9,959 bases of DNA from Lentisphaeria bacterium. GTDB lineage: Bacteria; Verrucomicrobiota; Lentisphaeria; Oligosphaerales; JAFGRS01. A program made the position numbers and the translations under genes. The DNA lies in the NCBI GenBank assembly GCA_016935045.1, contig JAFGRS010000610.1, forward strand, positions 1-9,959, written 5' to 3'. A model generated the notes under the pieces. The model worked only from the letters and a program-made list of their open reading frames with translations, made no database searches and had not been told where the DNA came from. Positions within the stretch are counted from its first letter, which is position 1; every line of letters starts with the position of its first letter. This document shows positions 1-6,564 of the stretch, one piece after another.

Positions 1-2
1 AC

Positions 3-1892
3 CACCTGTGGCGTTTCGAGGACGTGGATCCCGTAGGCGCGGATATCTGGGATACCTACATCATCCCGGAGATCTGCCGTCCGGTGGCGGTGACCGTGGA
101 GACCGCGCGCCCCGAACTCGTCTTCCGCTTCGACGCCGACCAGGTGTGGGCCTGCAAGCTCGCCGCCCTGGCCCTGCACCCCGTGGCCGACGCCGCCGCC
201 GCGGATTGGCTGGCGGGCCAGCTCGAGGCCGTGGCCGGGGAGTTCCGCGGCAGGGCCGCCTGCCTCGATGCGCCGGCCAAGGCCTACGATCCCCCCCGGG
301 CCTGGCAACCCCTGGGCATGGTCGCCTGGCCCCTGACGATCGAGGATGCCATCACCCCTGCATCCCTGCCTACCGACGTCCCCCCCGCCCCCGGGGAACT
401 GCGCCTCGCCTGCGCAGCCATGGTCCGGGGCGAATACGAACCGGCCTCCCTGGCCATACGGCCCCTGCGTGACCTGGGTCCCTGCAGCCTGGCACTGACA
501 GGCGACCTCGGGGAGGACCTGACCGCCGCCCTCGACCTCGTGCACTGCAACACCAGCCGCGGCTTCAACAGCCTTGCCTACCGGATCCGGCCCCATACCC
601 TCCGCCCGGGAGCCGCCGTCGACCTGAAGGCCCATGTCACCCGCCAACTCGTCGTCACCTTCCACACCCGGCCCGAAACGCCCCCGGGGACCCGACGACC
701 CCATCTCCAACTCCGAAACGCGGCCGGCGCCGTGTTGCTCGATGTGCCCATCGAGGTCACCGTGCACCCCGTCGTGCTCGACCGGGACACGCCCTTCCTC
801 ATGGGGTTCTTCGGCCTGATGCCACCCGGCGAACTGGGGCCGGAGCGCCAGTGGGCGGCATTCGAAGAGACCCTCCTGCTGCTCAGGAGCCATGGCATGA
901 ATGCGGTCTCGGGCGGTCCGAACTGGCGTCTGAAGGGCTGGGAGAACGGCCGCCCCGTGCTGGATCTCGGCGAGGCGGACCGGTTCTTCGCTCTCCTGCG
1001 GAAGCACGGTTTCGAGCATCCCATCAACGGCTACGGCGGCTGCCGCTTCCTCGGCCTGCACGACGGCTACAGGAAGGGCGCCGCCACGAGCCGGGTGGAA
1101 AAGGAGAGCGGACTGCCCTATGAGGAGGCCTTCCTGCGGGCCTGGCAGGCGATCAACGAACATGCCTCACGGCAGCATTGGCCAACCGTTTTCTATGCCA
1201 TGTGCGACGAGACGCGGGTGCGTTCCGTGGCGGAAGCGGAACTGGAGTTCATGAAGACCATGGCGGAGATCAGCCGTCGGTGGCCGGACCGGGTCCGCGC
1301 CTCGGGATCGTACAGCGTCACCTTCGAGCGCTCTCCCCGGGATGAGGACGACCTGCTGCACTGGCACCAGGAGTTCTTCCGAGTCCTGGACATCAGCAGC
1401 CTGAACAACCACGACGCGAGTGTCCTCGAAGAGGCTCGACGCCTCGGGAGGGAGATCCACATCTACAACCAGGGCCGCGACCGCTACTCCTTCGGCCTCT
1501 ACCAATGGGCCGAACAGGCCAAGGGCGTCAGGGCGCGCTGGCAATGGCACCTGAACATCCTCCACGGCTACCAGTTCTTCGATCTCGACGGCCGGGAACC
1601 CGACACAGCCATGCTCTGCTACGGCCGGGAAGGCATCTACCCAACCCTCGATTTCGAACGTTGCCGCGAAGGAGCCGAGGACTTCCACCTCCTCCACACC
1701 CTGAGCCAGCGCCTCGAGGCCGCCCGCAGGCAACCGGAACGAGCCGCAGCGGTCCGCCAGGGGCAGGCCCTGCTGCAGCGCCTCGAGTCCAGCGTGGGGG
1801 TCAACCGGCGCACGCCCCCCGCCGGATACGACCCCATGGCCCTCAAGGAGGAACTGGTCCGGGCCTGTGCAGCCCTGGCCGAGGACCGCTAG
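3..1892 (+). CDS. GH123/DUF4091-like glycoside hydrolase, 5'-truncated by the window edge
   Basis: The frame is already open at base 3, and the GTG at 24 is internal to a continuous reading frame, so the true start lies upstream. About 629 residues are visible, ending at TAG 1890-1892. The first third is a beta-rich, accessory-looking region. From about base 800 the sequence reads like a TIM-barrel hydrolase (GFFGLMPPGELG, then LLLLRSHGMNAVSGG). A YAMCDETR segment places an adjacent Asp-Glu pair at 1206-1211; GH123 beta-N-acetylgalactosaminidases use such a neighbouring Asp/Glu pair in substrate-assisted catalysis. The C-terminal stretch, with LDFERCREGAEDFHLLHTL, matches the conserved end of DUF4091 proteins. 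The likely role is hydrolysis of an amino-sugar-containing glycan. Secretion cannot be judged because the N-terminus is missing. The family call is fairly firm; the substrate is inference. Confidence 0.8.
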   Translation, partial: HLWRFEDVDPVGADIWDTYIIPEICRPVAVTVETARPELVFRFDADQVWACKLAALALHPVADAAAADWLAGQLEAVAGEFRGRAACLDAPAKAYDPPRAWQPLGMVAWPLTIEDAITPASLPTDVPPAPGELRLACAAMVRGEYEPASLAIRPLRDLGPCSLALTGDLGEDLTAALDLVHCNTSRGFNSLAYRIRPHTLRPGAAVDLKAHVTRQLVVTFHTRPETPPGTRRPHLQLRNAAGAVLLDVPIEVTVHPVVLDRDTPFLMGFFGLMPPGELGPERQWAAFEETLLLLRSHGMNAVSGGPNWRLKGWENGRPVLDLGEADRFFALLRKHGFEHPINGYGGCRFLGLHDGYRKGAATSRVEKESGLPYEEAFLRAWQAINEHASRQHWPTVFYAMCDETRVRSVAEAELEFMKTMAEISRRWPDRVRASGSYSVTFERSPRDEDDLLHWHQEFFRVLDISSLNNHDASVLEEARRLGREIHIYNQGRDRYSFGLYQWAEQAKGVRARWQWHLNILHGYQFFDLDGREPDTAMLCYGREGIYPTLDFERCREGAEDFHLLHTLSQRLEAARRQPERAAAVRQGQALLQRLESSVGVNRRTPPAGYDPMALKEELVRACAALAEDR

Positions 1893-1900
1893 CCTGGATG

Positions 1901-1930
1901 ATTCACCGCGAACCACGCGAAATACACGAA
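1901..1930. repeat. Possible dispersed intergenic repeat (CGCGAA/CACGAA type)
   Basis: The segment is built from near-repeated 9-12 base units (CACCGCGAAC, CACGCGAAAT, ACACGAAC). On the minus strand it reads TTCGTGTATTTCGCG followed by TGGTTCGCGGTG. Short elements of this pattern recur between genes in several GC-rich bacterial genomes and give spurious peptides such as FVYFAWFAVN. Only one copy lies in this window, so dispersal is inferred from memory of similar sequences and not shown here. Confidence 0.4.
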
Positions 1931-1966
1931 CAGGTTCGTTCGGAACCGATTGCAACTCTCCCGCCA

Positions 1967-1987
1967 CCACTGCCCTTGCGGCAGTGG
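1967..1987. other. Perfect 8-bp hairpin after the glycoside hydrolase gene
   Basis: CCACTGCC (1967-1974) pairs perfectly with GGCAGTGG (1980-1987) around a 5-base loop. It lies 75 bases past the glycoside hydrolase stop. No run of T follows on the + strand, so it is not a standard intrinsic terminator. It may protect the transcript end or be part of a repeat. Confidence 0.45.
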
Positions 1988-2229
1988 AGCGCTGATTCCG
2001 ATCCACAGCCGCTGCTGTCGCCCTCCGCTCACGCCTTTGCCCTCCAGCGAACCCGGCCCCCCCCGCCCTCCCTTCTCCCGCAACGGCTCGGGATCGGGCC
2101 TGGCCGGCCGCTGGTACCGCCTTCAGCCGCCCCGGAGGGAGCACGGCAAGCCCTCCGCTTGCGCCCACGCCCCGCCATGGATATGGTCCCGAAGGCATCC
2201 CGAGGACGGCTTGGCGTGGAGCTTCCGGC

Positions 2230-3381
2230 GTGGACAGGCACGACATCACGGGCCGACGCGTGCTCTTCGTGGACTGCGCCCCCTTCACGGGCGGGGCGCA
2301 GAACAGCCTGATCACCCTGGTCGAGGGTCTCGCAGCGCGCGGCTGGCAGAACGCCGTCCTGACCGCAGACCGATCCCCCGGCGGTGTCTGTGTCCGCTGC
2401 CGGGAGATGGGCTGCGCCGTGCACGAACTCGACACGCGCCACTGGCGTCTCTCCCCCGCCGGAGTCCTGCGCTTCGCCTACGACCGCCTGACGGCCGGGC
2501 GAGCCATCGCCGCAGCCGCCCGGCTTCACGCTCCCTGTCTGGTGCATGCCAACACCGTGCGTGCCGCCCTGCTCGTCCCCGGGGCCCTGGCCCGCGAGAT
2601 CCCACTCGTCGTCCACGACCGCGATCTCCGCCTTCCCCGCGGTGCGCTCCGCCCGATTCGCCGCGGGGGACGCCGCGTCATCGCCATCTCCCGCTGTGTC
2701 GCGCACAAGTGGCAGGCCGAGGCCCCCGGCATCCCTGTGGACATCGTCGGCAACGGCTTCGATCTGGTTGCGATCCGCGCCAGCGCCCCTCACCCCGAAG
2801 GACGCCGGGGCGTCGACGGGCCCCTGCTGGCGCTGGTGGCAGACCTGGTGCCCTGGAAGAACCATGCCCTCTTCCTCGAAGCCCTGGCCCAGCTAAGAAG
2901 AAACGGCGCTCCGTTCGGCGCCGTGATCGTCGGCCGGAAACGCTCGCGGGAAGCCCATTCCTACCTCGCGGACCTGCGGCAACAGGCCGCAGACCTCGGC
3001 CTCGACGACCGGGTCCGCTTCGTCACCGACGCCGGTACGGCGCTCCCCTGGCTGGCCGCGTCGGATGTGGTGGTGTCCGCCGCTGTAGACGAACCCTTCG
3101 GCCGTACCGTGGTCGAGGCGCTGGCCCTCGGAAAACCCGTGGTGGCCATCCACGGCGGTGGCCCCGAGGAGATCCTCGAGAACTGCGCCGCAGGAACGCT
3201 CGTTGGCGATTCCGCCGCCCACCTCGCCGACAGCATCGCCCGCTGGCTCGATCCGGAAACCCGGCTTGCCGCGATGGCCGCCGCCCGGGAACGATCCGAC
3301 CAGTATGCCGCCGCACGCATGGTCGACCAGGTCTGCGAGAGCTACCGGAAGACCCTCGAAGCGGCGGGGTCAGTCCTCTAA
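2230..3381 (+). CDS. Glycosyltransferase family 4 (group 1) protein
   Basis: This 383-residue protein has the two-domain GT-B layout. Such enzymes move a sugar from a nucleotide-sugar donor to a lipid, glycan or protein acceptor, usually at the inner face of the membrane. The N-terminal domain starts with RRVLFVDCAPFTGGAQNSL (glycine-rich loop at residues 21-23) and has VVHDRD with His129. The C-terminal domain starts near residue 197 with a PWKNH motif (208-212, Lys210). It also carries the family EX7E signature, Glu288 and Glu296 in EPFGRTVVEAL. The start is GTG at 2230, with GGAG eight bases upstream and no ATG alternative. Residues 380-383 (GSVL) and the stop come from the left inverted repeat of the neighbouring element, so the ancestral protein probably ended near residue 379 or slightly later. 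The length is normal for the family. The acceptor is unknown; the gene follows a glycan hydrolase on the same strand. Confidence 0.88.
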   Translation: MDRHDITGRRVLFVDCAPFTGGAQNSLITLVEGLAARGWQNAVLTADRSPGGVCVRCREMGCAVHELDTRHWRLSPAGVLRFAYDRLTAGRAIAAAARLHAPCLVHANTVRAALLVPGALAREIPLVVHDRDLRLPRGALRPIRRGGRRVIAISRCVAHKWQAEAPGIPVDIVGNGFDLVAIRASAPHPEGRRGVDGPLLALVADLVPWKNHALFLEALAQLRRNGAPFGAVIVGRKRSREAHSYLADLRQQAADLGLDDRVRFVTDAGTALPWLAASDVVVSAAVDEPFGRTVVEALALGKPVVAIHGGGPEEILENCAAGTLVGDSAAHLADSIARWLDPETRLAAMAAARERSDQYAAARMVDQVCESYRKTLEAAGSVL

Positions 3382-3391
3382 TTTGACTTTA
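3367..3391 (+). repeat. Left inverted repeat of the transposase element
   Basis: It begins GGGTCAGTC, has C at 3376 as the only position differing from the right copy, and continues TCTAATTTGACTTTA. It contains AGTC (3372-3375) and GACT (3385-3388), which could form a small hairpin. Read from outside it has stops in two frames, TAA at 3379-3381 and TGA at 3384-3386. The TAA ends the glycosyltransferase gene. TTGACT inside it serves as a candidate -35 box. Confidence 0.88.
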
Positions 3392-3411
3392 GCGGCTCTA
3401 CTGCCTACGAT
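3383..3411 (+). promoter_or_regulatory. Candidate sigma-70 promoter for the transposase
   Basis: TTGACT (3383-3388) and TACGAT (3406-3411) are separated by 17 bases, the optimal spacing, and each is close to consensus. The -35 box lies inside the left inverted repeat, so the element would carry its own promoter wherever it lands. Transcription would start near 3418, some 30 bases before the transposase ATG. Confidence 0.5.
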
Positions 3412-3433
3412 ATGCTGAAGATACAGAGCCCGC

Positions 3434-3439
3434 AGGAGG
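3434..3439 (+). promoter_or_regulatory. Strong ribosome-binding site for the transposase
   Basis: A full AGGAGG lies 10 bases before the ATG at 3450. It supports this start for the transposase and suggests efficient translation. Confidence 0.7.
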
Positions 3440-3449
3440 ATTCACCCCG

Positions 3450-4487
3450 ATGCCGCGACCTCTCCGTATCGAGTTCCCTGGAGCGTGTTACCACGTCATG
3501 TGCCGAGGGAATGCCCGTCTGCCAGTCTTCCACGCCGACGCCGACAAGGAGTTGCTCCTGGATCGAATGGTGCATTTCGCCGCGGTGTTCCGTGTCGACC
3601 TTCGCGCCTACTGCGTGATGATCAACCACCTCCATGTGCATCTGCGAACCGTCGAAGGTAACCTTGGGGCATTCATGGGTTCCTTCCTGACATCGTTCAC
3701 CAGCATGTACAACCACCGCCACGATTCCTTCGGACATGTCTTTCAGGGCCGGTACAAGGCCTTTCTGGTGGAAGACGTGAAGGCATACCGCGCCAAGGTG
3801 ACGCATTACATCCACCTCAACCCTGCCTGCATACCCTCTCTCGCCGACGAGGCGCCGGATGTACGCCACGAGGCGGCACTGCATTACCCTTGGAGCAGTT
3901 ACGGGCAGATCCTTGGCATACGGCCGTGTCTACCGTGGCTGGATCGCGATGCTGTGCTCAGGGGATGGGGACGGAATCTGAAGGAGAAGCGTGAAGCATA
4001 CCGTTCTGCTGTCGAATGGCGTCTGCGGGCGGGGGTCTCGGACCCCGTGGCGGAGGCTGCGGCTCAGACGGTTCTCGGCAGCGAACGCTTCGTCGGACGC
4101 ATGCGTCGTGGCCTCATGGACCTGAAGGAAAACCTCGATGTGCGGCGGGAGAGCAGCCAACACCGGAAGCTCAGCTCCTGGTGTTCTCTCGAAGAGGTGA
4201 TCACGGCCGTACGCGACGCCTATCGTACGTCGCGAAGCGCACTCATGCGGAGGCACAACCGCGGCTGCGAGGCCAGGCAGGTTCTGCTTTACCTCGCGGC
4301 CACTCACTGCAGAGGCCGGTATTCGTTGGCTGAACTGGGGCGGTCTCTGGGGCCGGTCAGCCTGGCTGCTGTGAGCAATGCCCGGGCGGGGCTGCTGCGG
4401 AAGATGGGGGCCGATCCGGAAGTGAAGTTGCGGGTGAGCGCCATCTCCTCGAATCTGGTAGCAGATAAAGTCAAATTAGAAGACTGA
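3450..4487 (+). CDS. REP-associated tyrosine transposase (Y1_Tnp, RAYT-like)
   Basis: This 345-residue protein opens with MPRPLRIEFPGACYHVMCRGN, the typical start of Y1/RAYT transposases. The metal-binding HUH motif is seen in MINHLHVHL, with His60 and His62 (and a further His64). The likely catalytic tyrosine is Tyr120 in the conserved HYIHLNPA segment; it would form a 5'-phosphotyrosine link to single-stranded DNA. The family-typical FGHVFQGRYKA precedes it. After the roughly 180-residue catalytic domain comes a long C-terminal extension. Residues about 250-335 (LEEVITAVRDAYRTS, then RQVLLYLAATHC, YSLAELGRSLG) look like a DnaA-C-terminal or Trp-repressor-like helix-turn-helix, probably for recognising the element ends. 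The last six residues (KVKLED) and the TGA lie in the right inverted repeat. The gene overlaps the convergent ung by 12 bases. All key residues are present, so it may be active. Confidence 0.92.
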   Translation: MPRPLRIEFPGACYHVMCRGNARLPVFHADADKELLLDRMVHFAAVFRVDLRAYCVMINHLHVHLRTVEGNLGAFMGSFLTSFTSMYNHRHDSFGHVFQGRYKAFLVEDVKAYRAKVTHYIHLNPACIPSLADEAPDVRHEAALHYPWSSYGQILGIRPCLPWLDRDAVLRGWGRNLKEKREAYRSAVEWRLRAGVSDPVAEAAAQTVLGSERFVGRMRRGLMDLKENLDVRRESSQHRKLSSWCSLEEVITAVRDAYRTSRSALMRRHNRGCEARQVLLYLAATHCRGRYSLAELGRSLGPVSLAAVSNARAGLLRKMGADPEVKLRVSAISSNLVADKVKLED

Positions 4488-4490
4488 CCC
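4466..4490 (-). repeat. Right inverted repeat of the transposase element
   Basis: On the minus strand it reads GGGTCAGTC, T at 4481, then TCTAATTTGACTTTA, matching the left copy at 24 of 25 positions. It holds the TGA of the transposase (4485-4487, + strand) and the TAA of ung (4476-4478, minus strand). AGTC and GACT inside it can pair, as in the left copy. Confidence 0.88.
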
Positions 4491-5255
4491 GCCCTGAGGG
4501 GTCAGGCGCCAGTCGATGGAGGCCTGTCCATTCTGAGCGAACCAGCGGTTGATGGTGGAGAAGGGTTTGCTGCCGAAGAAGCCTCGGTGGGCGGAGAGAG
4601 GAGACGGGTGCGGGGTGGCGATGACGAGATGCCGGGTTTCGTCGATCCTCTGCCGTTTCTGTTGTGCGGGGCCGCCCCAGAGGACGAAGACGATGGGTCT
4701 GGGTTGGGACGCGAGGCAGCGCACGACGGCGTCGGTGAGGCATTCCCAGCCTCTGCCGCGGTGGGACTGGGGAGCACGTGCCCGGACGGTCAGGACGGTG
4801 TTCAGGAGGAGCACGCCCTGCCGGGTCCAGGGCAGCAGGCAGCCGCTGTCCGGGAACTCGATGCCCAGGTCATCGCGCAGCTCGCGGAAGATGTTGCGCA
4901 GGGAGGGGGGGATCGGGATGCTGGGTGGCACCGAGAACGCCAGGCCGTGGGCCTGTCCCTCGCCGTGATAGGGATCCTGCCCCAGTATCACCACTCGCGC
5001 GGCCGCGGCGGGGGTGGCATGCAGCGCGGCGAAGACGTCCTGCTCCGCCGGATACACCGTATGCCGGGCCCACTCCGCCTGGACGAATCCGGCCAGGGCC
5101 CGGAACCCGTCCGTCGCGGTTTCCCGCGCCAGGATCCCGGCCCAGTCGGGTGGGAGGCGCCGCCGCAGCCTTTCGGCGGCATCGTCCGCGGTCCATTCGG
5201 CCCCCGTCGCCCCGGCAGGCATGGCCGGATCGAGCGCATGCACCCCGGTGCTCAT
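4476..5255 (-). CDS. ung: Uracil-DNA glycosylase, family 1
   Basis: This 259-residue enzyme excises uracil from DNA as the first step of base-excision repair in the cytoplasm. The water-activating loop GQDPYH is at residues 92-97 (Asp94), followed by GQAHGLAFSV. PPSLRNIF follows at 117-123, LLLNTVLTVR at 149-158 and VLWGGPAQ at 191-198. The DNA-intercalating loop HPSPLSAHRGF is at 216-226 with catalytic His216. It ends like its relatives with IDWRLTP; residues 256-259 (GSVF) and the TAA come from the transposable element's inverted repeat. The ATG at 5255 overlaps the stop of the upstream gene as ATGA, implying translational coupling. A frame continues farther upstream but would overlap the substrate-binding protein and has no family similarity, so it is not used. 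The first 27 residues are longer and less conserved than usual; Met12 is an alternative start. Confidence 0.95.
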   Translation of the reverse strand: MSTGVHALDPAMPAGATGAEWTADDAAERLRRRLPPDWAGILARETATDGFRALAGFVQAEWARHTVYPAEQDVFAALHATPAAAARVVILGQDPYHGEGQAHGLAFSVPPSIPIPPSLRNIFRELRDDLGIEFPDSGCLLPWTRQGVLLLNTVLTVRARAPQSHRGRGWECLTDAVVRCLASQPRPIVFVLWGGPAQQKRQRIDETRHLVIATPHPSPLSAHRGFFGSKPFSTINRWFAQNGQASIDWRLTPQGGSVF

Positions 5256-6310
5256 CGCTCTCTCTTCTCGGTCGCCGGGGCGAACAGAAGCCCCGGATCC
5301 AGGCCCTGACCCTCTGCGAAAATCTCCGGGGTGACGATGCGGAGGTACTTCTCCACCTCCCCGGCGACGGCCTGTGCGGGCTCGACGTGGATGACATCCC
5401 TGCTCAGCGAAGCAACGACGGTCTCCGGCGGCACGAACTCGGCGAATTCGGCCGGCAACACCCGTGTCACCAGGGCGGGGTCCCGCCGCAGGGCTTCCGC
5501 GGCCTCCTGCATGGCCGCCAGCAGGCTTTGCAGCAGGGCGGGGTCTGCGTCGGCCAGCCGCTGGTGGACGGCGATCCCCGCGATGGGCATGCGGGGCAGG
5601 CCTCCGTTGATCCGTGCGTATTCGTCCTCGACGTTGGCCACCACGCGCAGAGACGGGATCTTCTCGAGGAGGGTGGTCACCAGGGGTTCGGGCAGCAGGG
5701 CGGCCCGGGCGCTTCCCTTGAGCATCTTCAGGGCCAGTTGCTTGGGCTCGTGGGGCTCGAAATCGATGGTCCCGCCCGGTTCTCCCATCACGGCCCGCAG
5801 GATATCCACCGACGGACAGCCCATGGGGGCGTAGGGCAGGGAATGCCCCGCGAAGTCCGCGAACCCCTGCACCGAATCGTCGCAGCTCAGCAGGGCGAAC
5901 TTGCGCCAGCCGGTGACCGCCAGCAGGACGACGGGCGCACCCCGTTCCCGGGCCCGCGCGAAGCCGTCGACGTGTCCCACCCAGAGGTCCCCCTCGCCCG
6001 CCAGCAGCACGCTTTGCAGGTGGGCGGCGGTCTTCCAGAGGCGCGTCTGCAGTTGCACCCGGCCCTGGAGGGTTCCTTCCCGAACCGCGCACCACAGGGG
6101 CAGTTGGGGTGTGGTCGTGCCGGGATTCGTGTAGACCACGAGTTCGTGAATGGCCCGGTGTGCATCGGGGTTGCCTGGAGGCAGTGTTCCGGAGCCCGGC
6201 GTGGGTGGCCGGTGCAGGGAGAGCAAGGCGCCGGCAAAGGTCACCAGCGCCAGGAGGCCCACCGTGATGCGGATGCGCCAGTGGCCCGGGGATTTGGCTG
6301 GTGTTGGCAT
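5252..6310 (-). CDS. ABC-type substrate-binding protein, NMT1/SsuA-like, membrane-anchored
   Basis: This 352-residue protein has a basic N-terminus (KSPGHWRIR) and a hydrophobic stretch at residues 15-32, which acts as an uncleaved anchor or signal peptide. No lipobox Cys is visible. The rest resembles the periplasmic binding proteins of nitrate/sulfonate/taurine or thiamine-precursor transporters. Visible features are LVVYTNPGTTTPQLPLWCA, a SLPYAPMGCPSVDILRAVM segment, AALLPEPLVTTLL with the characteristic Glu-Pro pair (Glu208), and a helical C-terminal tail. It would capture a small solute outside the membrane. No permease or ATPase gene is in the window, and the next gene is ung, so it is an orphan here or uses components encoded elsewhere. 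The stop overlaps the ung start by four bases. The ligand cannot be predicted. Confidence 0.72.
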   Translation of the reverse strand: MPTPAKSPGHWRIRITVGLLALVTFAGALLSLHRPPTPGSGTLPPGNPDAHRAIHELVVYTNPGTTTPQLPLWCAVREGTLQGRVQLQTRLWKTAAHLQSVLLAGEGDLWVGHVDGFARARERGAPVVLLAVTGWRKFALLSCDDSVQGFADFAGHSLPYAPMGCPSVDILRAVMGEPGGTIDFEPHEPKQLALKMLKGSARAALLPEPLVTTLLEKIPSLRVVANVEDEYARINGGLPRMPIAGIAVHQRLADADPALLQSLLAAMQEAAEALRRDPALVTRVLPAEFAEFVPPETVVASLSRDVIHVEPAQAVAGEVEKYLRIVTPEIFAEGQGLDPGLLFAPATEKRER

Positions 6311-6381
6311 GGGCGTCGAGGTCCTGCGAGAAGAGCGCCTACTGACGTCTCGGAACTGCTACACATCGCATTGCGGTGCAA

Positions 6382-6407
6382 GGACCATGGACAATGGACC
6401 ATGGTCC
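6382..6407. repeat. GGACCATGG short repeat with a 12-bp palindrome
   Basis: GGACCATGG occurs at 6382-6390 and again at 6396-6404, separated by ACAAT. The second copy extends into the perfect palindrome GGACCATGGTCC (6396-6407). It lies about 75-100 bases upstream of the binding-protein ATG on the minus strand. Short CCATGG/CCATTGTCC tracts of this kind are found as dispersed intergenic repeats in many genomes; a regulator site is the alternative. Confidence 0.5.
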
Positions 6408-6564
6408 CCAGTTGCAGGCGCTAAGGACTACTCTGACAACATCAGGTCCGCGGCCCGCAACGGATGCAGCGGCGGCAGCAGTCCATGCGAAATACTTCTC
6501 AGCCCATTGCAGGCAGATCTGCATCCCATACGCTGGCCTATGCCAGTTCCTCTTGCCTGCAGTG

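Larger units (their letters stand above)
1893..2229. other. Intergenic region between glycoside hydrolase and glycosyltransferase
   Basis: This 337-base gap holds no convincing gene. Its first 40 bases carry a GC-rich repeat-like segment (1901-1930), followed by a perfect 8-bp hairpin (1967-1987). The rest is C-rich with no recognisable -10/-35 pair. Reading frames cross it on both strands, but their products are Arg/Pro- or Gly-rich and overlap real genes. The last bases supply a GGAG ribosome-binding site (2218-2221) for the next gene. Confidence 0.6.
3367..4490 (+). mobile_element. RAYT/Y1-transposase element with 25-bp inverted ends
   Basis: The 1124-base unit is bounded by inverted repeats at 3367-3391 and 4466-4490 and contains one gene, an HUH tyrosine transposase. 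No direct target duplication is visible next to the ends, which fits HUH single-strand transposition. The left flank is the end of a glycosyltransferase gene and the right flank is the end of a uracil-DNA glycosylase gene on the other strand, so the element sits exactly between two convergent genes. Classical IS200/IS605 ends are subterminal hairpins, not long inverted repeats; paired repeats around one Y1 gene resemble REP/RAYT arrangements. The exact borders are taken from where the two repeats stop matching. Confidence 0.8.

Noticed and set aside
1167..2435. 422-codon minus-strand frame covering the end of the glycosidase and the intergenic gap
   Set aside because: It overlaps the conserved catalytic part of the glycosidase and the start of the glycosyltransferase and has no family resemblance.
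1950..3386. 478-codon + strand frame overlapping the glycosyltransferase
   Set aside because: It is Arg/Pro-rich in the wrong frame; the 2230-3381 frame has the GT4 motifs.
4497..4504. Extra GGGGTCAG just outside the right inverted repeat, as a possible third repeat or target duplication
   Set aside because: Only 8 bases match, on the opposite orientation to the repeat copy beside it, and it lies within conserved ung codons (RLTP), so chance is enough.
5256..6095. Long N-terminal extension of the ung frame, suggesting a fusion
   Set aside because: The extension overlaps the binding-protein gene in another frame and is Arg/Gly/Pro-rich. The ATGA junction at 5252-5255 gives a normal-length enzyme.
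4778..6424. 548-codon + strand frame across ung and the binding-protein gene
   Set aside because: It is antisense to two genes with recognisable motifs, and its translation is Arg/Pro/Gly-rich with no domain pattern.
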